Assembly (NCBI GenBank): GCA_021234155.1
Contig: JAJEKV010000050.1
Span: 3,434,488 to 3,498,487 of the forward strand
DNA: 64,000 bases
Source: Isoetes taiwanensis
Lineage: Eukaryota > Streptophyta > Lycopodiopsida > Isoetales > Isoetaceae
Direction of reading: 5' to 3'
Shown here piece by piece: positions 11,638 through 22,430 of the stretch; the first letter of the stretch is position 1; the number at the start of each line of letters is the position of its first letter. The position numbers and the translations under genes were made by a program. Below the pieces are notes generated by a model. That model had not been told where the DNA came from and did no database searches. It saw only the letters and a list, made by a program, of their open reading frames with translations.

Positions 11638-12008
11638 GAGATAATTTTCACCGACGAAAAAGTTCGCCGTGAAATTTCCTGGCATCCGAGGCGCCAGGAA
11701 ATTTCACGGCGAACTTTTCGTCGGTGAAACGAGCGGCGCTGCCCGCGAGCCTTGGCGGACGCCAAGAAATTTTCATGACGAACTTTTTCGTCGGTGAAAA
11801 TTACCTGACGAAAAAACAGGAGGCTTGAAATTTGCCCCCTGATAATTTTTTCCCGACGTCTTCTGGGGGTTTTTCTTTGATGGCGCCGCTTCTGAGGGGA
11901 AGGTGAGGTAGCTCCAACAGCAGGGCAGATCGACAGGCGATCGATTACAAATTTCGATCTGAAGAAGCAAGGCGATTGGGGCCGAAATTTCAAGGCCCCA
12001 ATTTTTTC
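11638..12008 (+). mobile_element. Short non-autonomous Crypton-like element (MITE-like)
   Basis: About 370 bp starting with a long hairpin and ending with the family 3' motif. The hairpin arms (about 11,647-11,684 and 11,692-11,729) contain CACCGACGAAAAAGTTCGCC and its reverse complement, with GAAATTTC inside. A third, inverted partial arm lies at 11,766-11,804. The right end (11,956-12,000) has GGCGATTGGGGCCGAAATTT then CAAGGCCCCAATTTTTTCG, matching the ends at 11,634 and 21,561. Hairpin at the left and motif at the right is also the layout of the complete element, so I read this as a deletion derivative mobilised in trans. Confidence 0.5.
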
Positions 12009-14094
12009 GTGTGTTAAAAACTAGTTGAAAAGGGCGATAATTTTAAGGAGGTTGAAATTTCGACAAAGATACAAGTCAAGCAGATATATGCTCACTAAGG
12101 TGTGACAGAACCGAAATTGGTGTCTGCTAAAGCACAAGTAGATGTGGTGGAGTGTAGAGGCTGAGGGGGAGTCGTAAGAACATATCAGCCTATACACAAC
12201 TATTGAAAGAAAATATATGATGACGAGGCATGTTTTAGGCGGTGAAAAAAGATTTTAGAAGAAACAAGATGCTAACGCATCAATGGGTTGCCCTTTGGAG
12301 GAGCCATTGATGCATGCACAATTACTTGAAGAAAGCAAACCAAAACAATGTCTTTTCGTTTAAAGAAGCGGATTTTTTCCAATCAACATGAGGCCAGAAT
12401 TATGGCAGGATTCCAACCACAACCATTTAGTTTAGGTTTCCATGGTATATCTATACTTTTGGTTGTTTGAATTTAGGGATGTCAAGCTGGTGGCAAGAAT
12501 GCTAGGTTTTTTAGCATATTTAAGGATATCCCTTTCACAGCGGCCGAGATTTGGCCATTATGTTAGTGAGCTTCACAGCAAAATATACCACCACAAAATG
12601 TTTGCCAATTGCATCAACATCCTGTGATGCCAAGCTGTATAGCTATGGCAGTAAGAGATTGTAGGTTTTATGGATGTTATAAACATAGAGAGTTTTCATT
12701 TCAGGGACTCATAAAACTACAGGTAGAATTCCAAGGTATTCTTGTGAAACTTATGTCACGAGGCAGACTGTCCAGGAGATGCGTCAAAAACTGGCTGCAT
12801 AAGCTTATCATAGCTTCAGTCTGCGAAATACCAAGAGAGCAATGGAATGTCACTTCTGGCGGTTGGCTTCGATTTGTTGCCAAAAACATGGTAGTTGTTG
12901 TCCACAAGCAAATAGAAAGGTGGTGTAGCAATTCTCTAGAAGTCTGAATTGGCAAGAAGAATTTCAATCTGTTGATACATTTTGTGATGGGATTGTAACT
13001 TCGTTTGCCTTGTATATTCATAATTGTATTTTGCACGTACGAAATCAACACCATATAGTATTCTGCTTGAAATCTTATAGTATTTTGCGAATCTTGTTAT
13101 ACAGTATAGCAAATTTTGTACTTGCATACCCCACAAACGAGGAACTTTACGTACGGTGTAGATTAAGGAATAATGGGTGAATATGCCTATCCAACAACTC
13201 TCGTTGCCCGGAGTCACCCCTCGTGTGAATATGCACCCAAACCAAAGGGGGTTTAAGGGGGGTTTTAATTTAAATGTGTTGGACCCAATAATTGTGTTAA
13301 TTAATGTCAATGGTAGTTATGTGTTGGTTGTTAATGTCAATGGTTGTTATGTGTTGGGGGATTTAATTTTTATATGTTGGATGTTAATGGTTTGTGTTGC
13401 AAAAAAAACAATTTTGGCCCCTTCGGGGCTTTAGGGACGTCCGTCCCGCCAGCGTCCCCGTGTGACAAAAATTTTAGAATTCAAAACAGAAAAAAACTAG
13501 AATTCATTTGAGGATTTCATCACCTGTAGCTTTTGAATTTCATCACAATAAAACAAATAGAACATAAGTAAAAGTTACCATAAAGATAGAGCAGATTGAT
13601 CCCATTATTCTGAAAGTCATAAAGTTTGCAACACCCATACAAAAACATTTTTCAACTAGAATTTAACAGCAGCCTTTGGCCTCCATGGATTCTTGTGGTG
13701 AGAAACCAAAGTGGAAAACTTTTCTGCTTGTTAGCACAAGGATCTAGAAGCCTTAGAATTTGCTTGATAACTGCCTCAAAATCTAAAAATGCATGGTAAT
13801 TTTTTGCAATCTTCATTCGGAATGAGCCATAAAACAATATCCAATAGTGCAATCATGTATTAATCAGCTGGTAGGATGTGAAAGCCTACCAAACCCGGCC
13901 GAAAAATTGTTGTTTTAGCATAGATAACTTAACCAAACATATTCATATCATACACTATCAAAAAGATCTCAGAGAGAGCTTTCCAACAAAATAAAAATCA
14001 TCTGAAACAGAGCTCTGGATCAAAAGTTATGATAAGAAATGTGTTGCCGGCGAGGAAACTGCACTACATGCGCCCTTCAAGCCCTTCATGTGCC
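12009..14094. other. Intergenic, no gene supported
   Basis: No convincing gene. Open frames at 12,609-12,947 (plus) and 12,701-13,310 (minus) overlap each other without recognisable motifs. A T/G-rich stretch at 13,280-13,400 contains repeated AATGTCAATGGTNGTTATGT units. Confidence 0.4.
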
Positions 14095-14268
14095 CATTAT
14101 GCACCACACACACAAAAAGAGGGCTTTTGTTGTGAGCCATTGGTTGTTGATCATTATGCACCACACGCACAAAAAAAGGGCTTTTGTTGTGAGCCATTGG
14201 TTGTTGACCATTATGCACCACACGCACAAAAAAAGGGCTTTTGTTGTGAGCCATTGGTTGTTGACCAT
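14095..14268. repeat. Three-copy 57-bp tandem repeat
   Basis: Units start at 14,095, 14,152 and 14,209 with CATTATGCACCACACNCACA; the period is 57 bp, an exact multiple of three. Because of this, long open frames appear in several frames on both strands (for example HNGQQPMAHNKSPFFVRVV on minus). I treat these as by-products of the repeat, not genes. Confidence 0.9.
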
Positions 14269-14279
14269 TGAAAAAAAAA

Positions 14280-15150
14280 GAGGCTAAAATCAATGGCTCA
14301 GAAATGGTGCACTCTAGATGTACGCATTAGTACATCCATTTGAATACATCACGAAATCATAGGAAAACCTTAGTGAAAAGCGTACAAAAACACAAAAAAA
14401 ACCCCCTGTTATTATGCTACATATTGTAGCCAACATTTTCACCTTAACCTTCTTTGTCATTTCACTTTCTTTAAGCATGCATAAGAATTTTGACAATATG
14501 CAGCATATGGGATTTTGAATAATGGCTTACTGCCAAATCCATCATCCAAATAAGGGTCGGTTTAGTCATGTCAAGGAATTAGTTACTTTCTCAAGAAAAA
14601 CTTGTAGAGCACCATGCTTCCATGTCATACTTTAAATTGCCATTTTGCTTCCTTTATTTACGAAAAAGATCCATAACCTCTAAACAGAAAGGAGCATGGG
14701 CTGAAATATAGAATGCACATCCTTCCGTGTGATTGTAGTAGTCATAATAATGCTCCATAGCATGGTCATAGTGTAAATATCATATAAAATAAGCAGAACA
14801 GACTAACAATATGAAATGGCGATGATTTTGTCAAAACTTTAACAGCGGGGGAAAAAATTACTCCATGCAATTCAAAACAAGAGGAATTAAAGTGCTGCAT
14901 TCAGAAGCTTTGTACCAGAAAGCATTTCCATTATTTCCTGGTATACTTGATATGAGCATTGCTTAATGAAAAAAAAATTCAAGTTACCTAGCTAGCTTAC
15001 TTCAGATAGAGCTCCCACAATTTGAGCTATTAGATAAGATATAGGGACGTGACAAGGGGTTTGGACTAAATCATATAGCTAAATTTTAGCTAATCTTGCA
15101 GCATGAAAATAAAACACATCGTAGTTTTCAATGTATAAAGGACTGACTGT
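14280..15150. other. Intergenic, no gene supported
   Basis: AT-rich sequence with A-runs; nothing recognisable on either strand. Confidence 0.4.
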
Positions 15151-15159
15151 CTAGAAGAA

Positions 15160-15995
15160 ATGTGATACCTTGCATAACAAATGGTCCTCTCAACCAGATT
15201 TTGCTATTCTTATAAGGATGAAGAGAGTTTCCATTTTCGAGCAGCAATTTTTACATCCACGTTTGGCATAACTCTTCTTGACAAACCAAAGGGTCTTGAT
15301 CCTGCTGCCCCAGCTCCAATAGATTCTGTCAATCCATATTTCTGTTTGAAACATTACAACAGAGATGACTGCAAAGGCATTAACATAGCTATTGACATAG
15401 GATATACAATGCCTGATGATAGCTCTAGAAAAAGGTCACGACTAAATTTTGAGACATGAGGATATTTTTCTACAAACGCGTCAATCCTGTCTTTCCAAGG
15501 GGTGCAGCCAATTTTAAGAGAGCTAAGGTCATACTTGTTTACCAAGGGATGCTTACGAAGTACAATGGGCAGATAAGTAATTTTGTACTTCTGAACTGCT
15601 TCCGGAATATCAACAAGAGCAAGCTGAGGCAGTATGACTATGGTGGCACCAGATCTCAAGGTTAAACCAAATGCCGGACCAAGCAGAAGAAAATGCCTTG
15701 GTAATCGCAACAAACGGTCTTCCGCCTTCTTCCCGTTGAAGCAAGACTGTATCCTCCTGAATAAACTAAGAAAAACTGGACATGCAAAATGTCGTGTTCT
15801 GGACCCATTTCCGGAACCAGCTTTAGGGCAAATTGTGCATATCTGCCATGACCGGAAAAGCTTCAATACCAATATTTACGACATCATAGGGATTGCCTCT
15901 GAACTTAAGGGCCGGGACGAAAGAGAAGGAAGCATTCGTGCCATCGATCAGCTACATCGCAGGCGAATCCTCACCGTCTGTCACTGGGCCTCACG
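15160..15995 (-). pseudogene. 4-coumarate:CoA ligase-like acyl-activating enzyme pseudogene
   Basis: 4CL-family enzymes adenylate carboxylates such as hydroxycinnamates and transfer them to CoA. On the minus strand the recognisable order is PAFGLTLRSGATIVILPQ, then ALVDIPEAVQKYKITYLPIV (the family's membrane-proximal PMVPPIV region), KHPLVNKYDLSSLKIG (counterpart of KYDLSS), and in another frame at 15,200-15,360 KYGLTESIGAGAAG, the YGxTE adenylate-binding motif. The P-loop and the C-terminal lid domain are absent. Several frameshifts and stops separate the blocks, so this is a partial pseudogene with roughly the middle third of the usual 540 residues. Confidence 0.7.
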
Positions 15996-15999
15996 AAAA

Positions 16000-16764
16000 C
16001 CCTAGAAAAAACCAACCCATCGTATCCGTTTACATAGGATATTCCGAAGCATATTATTATCAAAACGAATCCAAGCCTTCAAACCGTCACTCCACCCTCC
16101 AACAAGAGGGTTGCCCCCTACGGGCAACCCAAAAAAGGAGAACCGACGGAATACACAGCGTGAAGAAAAGCACAGATCTGGGTTCTTCTTTGTTTTGCAG
16201 CCCCCTCTGACGTGGCATTATCCCAGCCCTTGATGTCCAGATTGTGTGGTCTGGATCTGTGCCACATCAGGTCCCCAGATCTGAGTGAACATAGGTGATT
16301 GAACCTGAGGATCCGCAGAGAAAGATAGCGGAATTTGGAGTACAGGATCAGATGGATACTGCGGAATTGAGCTGCCGATTTGTGCAGAGCGGAAAAACCT
16401 GGAGGGCTGCCGAATTTGAACAGTCGACTAGCCATATCTTGGATTGGGCTGCCGGAATTGATTCAATGATGAAAATCTTGGAATAGCAGTGCAGATGCCA
16501 GCGCAAAGCTGCCATTTGAGCTCGTAGAGATCTGCCGGCAATCTGGTTTAGAAGCTGGAAGGCACAGAGAAGTGCATGCGAACTCTCAGATCTCAGCATA
16601 TTCTATTGAACTCGGTTTAGCAAATATTGCAAGTTCAGAATCCCTCTTTTTTTTTTCCATATCTGATCCGAAAAAGGTATATTCCTCACACATTCCAGAC
16701 GCACACTTAGAACATTCTATGAATATTGCTAAATCCTCACCTCTATGCCTAGGGATTGCATTTA
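16000..16764. other. Intergenic, no gene supported
   Basis: No gene supported. Overlapping open frames on both strands lack family motifs. The left edge of the inverted duplication follows. Confidence 0.4.
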
Positions 16765-17029
16765 AGGGAGAAAGATGGAGTGTTGGAGAAAACACAGTGT
16801 ATATTGTGCATGCAATGCAAAGTAGCAGTTAAATTGTTGAGATAAAAAAGGGAAGGAAAAAGATCAGCCATGCTTGTAATGCAAGAGCAATGTGAATCTG
16901 AAGGTGGCAGTAAGCAATTAAGTGCCATGTCGGCGCCAAAAATATAACTCTGCCAGAGCCTTGACCAGAGGTCCTCATTTTGTGGAAGGCGCGGGATCAA
17001 AACTTGCAGGATAGGCTATTAAGCTGTCC

Positions 17030-17115
17030 GGTCCGGGCTAACCAACTAGTTAGGCCGGGACAGGTTAACTTGAGCCAGCCCGGCCTAACTAGCCAAGTGG
17101 TTAGGCCGAGCCGGA
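17030..17115. repeat. GGCCTAACC palindromic repeat, left-arm copy
   Basis: Short inverted units of the type GGTTAGGCCG/CGGCCTAACY. The right arm has an expanded version at 31,995-32,190. Confidence 0.6.
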
Positions 17116-17153
17116 TAAGTTGTATATATGGCTAAATATATAAGTTGTATTAA

Positions 17154-17497
17154 GATGATGGTGTATTTCTGGCAAGGTTTGCATTGTTCAAGTTGTGCAT
17201 GTTCAGGTTGTCTAGTAGAAGTATCATGTTAAAACTAACAAACAACATATTTGGGGTTTCTTTAGGTCTCCAGCCTTTGCCTCAGCCAATCCTCCAGTTG
17301 CAACTCTGCCTTCTATTGATACTGCGGCCTTGTGGCTCCCGATGCGCGCTGAGATCTTGCGGCCCCTGATAATGATTATTGTCATCATATTCTTCTCCAT
17401 CATCTGATAATGATGATTGTCATCATATTCTTCTCCATCATCGACTATCACCATCATGATCAGCAGCAGCAGTTTAGATTGACAGGTGATATTTGTA
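17154..17497 (+). pseudogene. BES1/BZR1-like pseudogene (left-arm copy), split by transposon
   Basis: Only the last 22 bases of exon 1 remain (17,154-17,175, ending TTTCTGGCAAG/GTTTGC). Exon 2 starts at 17,266 after TTCTTTAG, exactly as in the right-arm gene (31,252-31,545), but its frame is broken. Exon 2 is interrupted at 17,497 by the Crypton-like element and resumes at 21,562 (GTTTATGATATGAGG), continuing through GCTTTCCCTCACTACACCC to about 21,650. The DNA-binding domain is lost, so no function is expected. Identity rests on alignment with the right-arm copy. Confidence 0.75.
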
Positions 17498-17510
17498 AAG
17501 GAAGGAGTAA

Positions 17511-17625
17511 TTTTTGCCAGGTGGAAATTTCGTGGAGAAATTTCTGGCAGCGCGGTACCCGAAGCGGCGTCGGTGGCCCTGCCAGGTCAGCAGGAAATTT
17601 CTCCACGAAATTTCCACCTGGCAAA
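17511..17625. repeat. 5' terminal hairpin of the Crypton-like element
   Basis: Arms at about 17,511-17,545 and 17,591-17,625 are perfect reverse complements over some 34 bp (TTTTTGCCAGGTGGAAATTT and continuation). Each contains two GAAATTTC cores. The loop is GC-rich (about 45 bp). The analogous hairpin at 11,647-11,729 has different arm sequence but the same GAAATTTC core. Possible recombinase-binding site. Confidence 0.8.
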
Positions 17626-18069
17626 AATTCTCCGACGAAATTTTGGTCATCCTTGAAATTTTTCCTTCCTTTTGCGCTGCCGGATCTTTGGCGCCAGAGG
17701 TTATGCTGCCGGATTTGTGCTAGCTTTTTGTAGAATACACCTCCAGGGTCTTAAATCTTCCTCCCAGTAGGTGAGCGCCTACGATTATGTGAAGCTTTGG
17801 AGTTATAGAAGAGTTCTTGAAATTTTTTTAGTTTTTTTGGATCAGTTTTGCAGTATTGGAGCGTCTGGAGCGAAATCTTGGCGTCTTGAGCGAAATCTGG
17901 AGCAATATTCTCGCTGTTATTCAAGGTTTTTTATCATGTTTGTGTATCTTTAAAGTTTTCCTCATGTTTTGTTTATTTTTGTGCTAAGTAAGGGTCTGTT
18001 TTTCGCAGATTTACTTGTTATTCAAGGAAGGATTTGCATTGCAGTGGTTTTGAGGTTCTTTCTTTCTGC

Positions 18070-21000
18070 ATGCAAGGATACTTGAAAGATATGGCTTCAA
18101 AGAGGTCTTTCTTAGTTATTTTGTGTGTGTTTTTTAGTATGGAGGTTTCTTTGAATAGTCTGGAGCCATCTTTTTCTTTAAATGTCACACAAGAACTCGA
18201 TGGCCTTGGTAGTTCTGCTGCTGTTGGAGTGGAGTTAGGGAACAGTGTGCATGCAGATGATAGAATAGCTGATGTAGTACAGAGGCATGGTGGAAATGTA
18301 GTGGCTGGTGGAGCAGATGTAGTAGATGACAGTATTTGGCATAACATTGATGGTCTCTTAAATCAGTTTCAAGGTCAGGAACTTGATAATTTCGTGGCAG
18401 AGATCCAAGAGACTGAGTGGTTTCATCAAGATCAGCTGTGTGAGGATGAGCAGGTGGAGAGGGATGATTTTTTTGCATTAGATCATGTTCTTGTGAAGGA
18501 AGCAGAAGGAGGAGGCAGGGATGCTTCGAAAAGTTTAACTAATTGGGCTAGGAAGCGCTTCGATAGTTGGAGGACAGCATTTAAACTTGATTGCAGCATT
18601 CCTATAGAAGACATACCTGTGCTGGAGCTTGTTGACATGTTAATGAAATTCATGTTGCAAGTGAAGAAGAAGAACAAAGAAGTATATCCGCCTGGAAGGT
18701 AAGCATTGCTAATGATTCTAGATAGTCTTTAATTGTTTTTTATTTAATGATTGTTTAATTGTTTGTGTTTTGCAGCCTTAGTGTTTTATATAGAACATTT
18801 GGTAGAATTTTGCGGAAAAAACAGGAGGCCAGGGTTTGTGCAACGGGTATTGAGGAGAGGCCATTTAATATCTTGAAGTCTGATGTTTTTAAAAAGAGTA
18901 CCTACGCATTTGTAGTGGCTGTTAGACGATCACGATTGCTTGGAGTGAAAGGGAAGAAGAAGAAGGCACCTGTCATACCGTTCAATGTTGAAAATGATCT
19001 TCTTTGTGACGTTGATCATCAGGTTTATCATCCCAGGGGCGTTCAGAAGCGGCTGTGCTTTTATATTTGTAGCAGATTTGGTATTAGGGCAGCTAAGGAA
19101 CTTTGGAATCTGAAAGTTTATCAGTTTTCTCTTCAAAGTAGTGAGAGCGGCGAGTTTGTTAAGTATGAGGAAGCGTGTAGCAAGAATTATAACCCTTCTG
19201 CTACACGTTTCGAGGATCACCATTTTCGAGATCCAGTTTGGAGTTATGAATCTGATTTCGTGTTCACTTTTAAACAATATTCGAGGCATTTACCTTCACG
19301 CCAGTTTGGAAAGGACGACAAGACTGATGGTGCACTATTTCTTACTGCAATTGATAGTTGGTGCTCAAATGTGAGTTGCTGATTTAATTATTTATTTGAT
19401 TCCTAGTTTGATTTTTGTTTTAACATTGCAAATTGTTATAGCAGGTTTGGTTCCATAAACAGCGAGTTGGCAAGAATCAGATAGCGAAGTGGTTGAAAGT
19501 CATGGGAGAAACTGTCAATGCTGAAATATGTAATAAATCGGGTCGAGTGACATTGGTGACGAGATTGGCGTTAGCTGGCGTACCAGCTGAAGTTGGCATG
19601 CAAGTGACAGGCCATAACACTTATGATGGCTATCAGAAGTACGTTTTCAGGTTTTTTTTATTTATTTATGTTTTATTCTTAAGTTATTTTTCTTGATTAC
19701 TCGCTTATTTTTACAGGTATGATAGGAGCAAGGAGGTACAAGTGGACGCAGCTATGGACATTCTTTCAAGGCCAGTTGATAAGGATGGCAAGCTTCGCGT
19801 CTATAGTGACGTGCTTGGTGAGCAGATGAGCGATAAGAGGAAAGTTTTGTTTGGTGTACAAGATCGGTCTTCAAATTGTCTTGCTCCTCCTGATTCGGTA
19901 ATTTTTCTTGTGTCATTTTAACTTTAATATTAGGATTAATGTTCAATTAAAATATTTAATGTTTCACAGGAAGGATCCTGGCTGTTGTTTTTGTTGTGCT
20001 ACTTGCTAGTACAGTACACTAAACGAGTAGGATGGCTTGCTCATATAGTCATGATAATTAAGGATAGTGGCCGTGGCAGATGCTTAATTCCCATAGTCTT
20101 AGCTTCTTATAAAGATCTAATGTTCTGTTTATGACCTGCTTTGGTATAAGTCCACTGGTATGACAGGTTAGATACACTAGAATATGCACCTTTTAAAACA
20201 AACTTGTTGTATGAATGTTGGCTGGTGCTCCTGTCCTTCTATGAGAATATTACATGCGCAGATGTCTCCTAGTTGTGCATTGCAATGGTTCAACTTATGC
20301 TACTCTTACATATATGTACTTATTTCTGATAGGCATTGGCTGCTGCATGCTATACATAATGGATTGTTTTCAATTGTGTATTCCGATGCATTATTCTAGA
20401 GTAGATTATATGATTTATGCTTTATTACAGCAGCATGGGCATATGCATATAACAGAATATTATGTTTTATGCTAAATAATGCATAGACTAGTTTTCGAAA
20501 GATCATGGTCTTCCTGCTATTATGCAGCTTAGGAAAATGCTTAATGTGCTTTGATGGGCCTCTCTAAGCTGTAAATTATTCTCAGTTTATTATTTATCCT
20601 AAATCAGTTTATTGATAACAGGTTTCTGTGCCATCTTCAACTGGCATTGTTATCAACTGTCCTGATAACAGTTGTCAGAACGATGAGGTAAGGTTTTGAG
20701 TCTGCTTGTACTTAGATTCTTATTTATAGGTTGGATCGACAGAACTTACGTGTGGGACTAAACGGAAGAATCCAATGGGTGATACTGTTCCTGATCAAGT
20801 GGTAAGTAGAATTGTTGAGATGTATTTAATTTCAATGTAATTTCTATTTAGTTTGTTGTTTTAATTTCGTTATAATTTCTGTTTTAGGTGCTTTCAATGC
20901 CTGCAGTTATGTCAGGCGATATTTTAGCTGAAAAGGAGAATATGCGATTGAGTGAAGATTATTTGAATTTTGTTGATGACGATCTTGTGAACGAGCTGAT

Positions 21001-21184
21001 GAGGTCTGATCCGATCGCAAGGAAGGCCTTGCAGGGTGGAAACTTCAACGTGACGAAGGGGAATAATGTTACAAACACAGGTGGCCAAAATTTTCTTGGT
21101 GCTAGTTTCTCTGGTTGCATCTTCGTTACATGTGAAACTCCTGCAATGGTTAGCGATGTACTGAAGAACCTGCGCAGCACATGA
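18070..21184 (+). CDS. Crypton-type tyrosine recombinase (DUF3504-like), seven exons
   Basis: Predicted exons are 18,070-18,698, 18,776-19,370, 19,445-19,638, 19,717-19,897, 20,622-20,687, 20,730-20,801 and 20,888-21,184. All have GT-AG borders and frames join without a stop, giving 677 residues. The start is the first ATG of the open frame; ATG 18,091 is an alternative. Order: acidic N-terminus; SAM-like core-binding part (NWARKRFDSWRTAF ... VYPPGSLSVLYRTFGRIL); catalytic domain with arginine I in FGIRAAKELWNLK, lysine in YEEACSKNYNP, the HxxR box as NKSGR (H replaced by K), TGHNTYDGYQKY with the late His and nucleophilic Tyr; then a 140-residue tail (DYLNFVDDDLVNELMRSDP). The layout matches the DUF3504/ZMYM2-KIAA1958 family derived from Cryptons. 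It should cut and rejoin DNA for transposition. The tail is unrecognised. Confidence 0.75.
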
Positions 21185-21479
21185 ACATGATTTGAAGCTG
21201 TTTTGTGTTGAACATGATTTTGGTTGTTGAAATACTGTTTTTTGAACTTCTGTGAATCTGTGATTTTGAATCACTGTTTTGGAAATACAGAATCAGTGAA
21301 ATACTGTTTTGGTGAATCAGTGAAATATTGTTTTGTGAATCAGTGAAATACTGTTTTGGTGTTAATATGTGATTTTGAATCAATGTTTTGGAATCCTATG
21401 ATTTTGTCATGACTGTAAATTGGTCTTTCTGTAAATTGGTCTTTCTGGAATCACGTTGAAATCACCTTGGAATAAACTT

Positions 21480-21561
21480 GAATCACCTTGGAATCACCTT
21501 GAAATTTCGGTTTGAAAAATCAGGGTGATTTGGCCTATAATTTCAAGGTGACCAAAATTTC
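21480..21561. repeat. 3' terminal palindromic motif of the Crypton-like element
   Basis: TCACCTTGAAATT (21,493-21,505) and AATTTCAAGGTGA (about 21,539-21,551) are inverted copies enclosing GGTGATTTGGCC, followed by CCAAAATTTCG at the end. The same arrangement closes the two derivatives at 11,634 and 12,000. Upstream (21,225-21,380) lies a minisatellite of units like CTGTTTTGGTGAATCAGTGA. Confidence 0.7.
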
Positions 21562-22430
21562 GTTTATGATATGAGGACGTCCAAGATGAGGGCTCTTGCT
21601 TTCCCTCACTACACCCTTGCAGCACAGCCCCTCAATTTGTTGAGCACAATTTTGGTTAAAAATAAAACAAACCATAGTTTCTCTCAATCACCTTTACAAA
21701 CCCTTTTTTATGTCACTAGCCTTACTATTTATACGTCACACCTAGTTGACAAGTTGACAAATGCATGATTATAGTATTGATAGTATTTATACGTCACACC
21801 TATTTGACAAGTTAACAAATGTATGATTATGATATTGACAGTCAGCCAGTCAATGTTTCTAGTGAGTAAATTCTAATCCCTTATAGATCTAATAAATTTC
21901 TTCTGAAGCCATTGTTTTAGAGAAACTTCATGCAACAAGCTCTGCAAAGTTCTTTGGAAAATTAATTCACAAAAGTTCTAATTGCTCTCTTTATTATTTT
22001 GAAGTCAACAGATATAACGTGTATCCTTTTATTGGGATCTGTACAAATCAAAACCTGTAACCAAGAGCTCGTGGAGTCGTACATGATGTTGTAAGCTTAA
22101 ATAGTACATTTCAGAATAAAGTGCCCTTGAAGAGGTTAATCACCTTGCTTCTATGGACATTGGAGCTATAGTGATCTCTTACTCTTACCATTCTTGAAAT
22201 CATATAGTAGGTGCATAACCTACATATTTGCAGCAATGCTGTATAATAGATAAACAATCATAAGATTGAACAGAAGAAATCCTCTGAAGCAATCCCCATG
22301 GAGGCAAAGTCATAAGGAAGATACATGCTAGATTTACAACCTCCAAGGGTTTTGCTCAGGTTGAATTATTACTAAAGAAATAGCTAAAAACTGGAACTTG
22401 ACACCAGAACAAGCATGCCAAAGCTGGCTA

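Larger units (their letters stand above)
17498..21561 (+). mobile_element. Crypton-like tyrosine-recombinase DNA transposon, apparently complete
   Basis: The element interrupts a duplicated gene whose uninterrupted counterpart lies on the minus strand at 31,326-31,341 (GATACTTCTAGTGTTTATG against left flank GATATTTGTA and right flank GTTTATG), so the ends are defined by comparison to within a few bases. It is 4,064 bp long and carries one seven-exon gene with a DUF3504-type tyrosine recombinase domain. It starts with a 34-bp-arm hairpin and ends with a palindromic motif shared with two short relatives at 11-12 kb. There is no reverse transcriptase, no LTR and no obvious target duplication, as expected for Cryptons, which integrate as circles by recombinase. 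Cryptons are known from fungi, oomycetes and animals; intron-rich land-plant members are, as far as I know, not well described. Confidence 0.75.

Noticed and set aside
14027-14293. Several overlapping open frames on both strands
   Set aside because: They result from a 57-bp tandem repeat without stops; no start context or family match.
17154-17497. Functional second BZR1-like gene
   Set aside because: Exon 1 is reduced to 22 bases, exon 2 is frameshifted and split by a transposon.
19970-20130. Open stretch after a GTTTCACAG acceptor as an extra recombinase exon
   Set aside because: It ends in a stop without a clear donor, while skipping it joins exons at 19,897 and 20,622 in frame.
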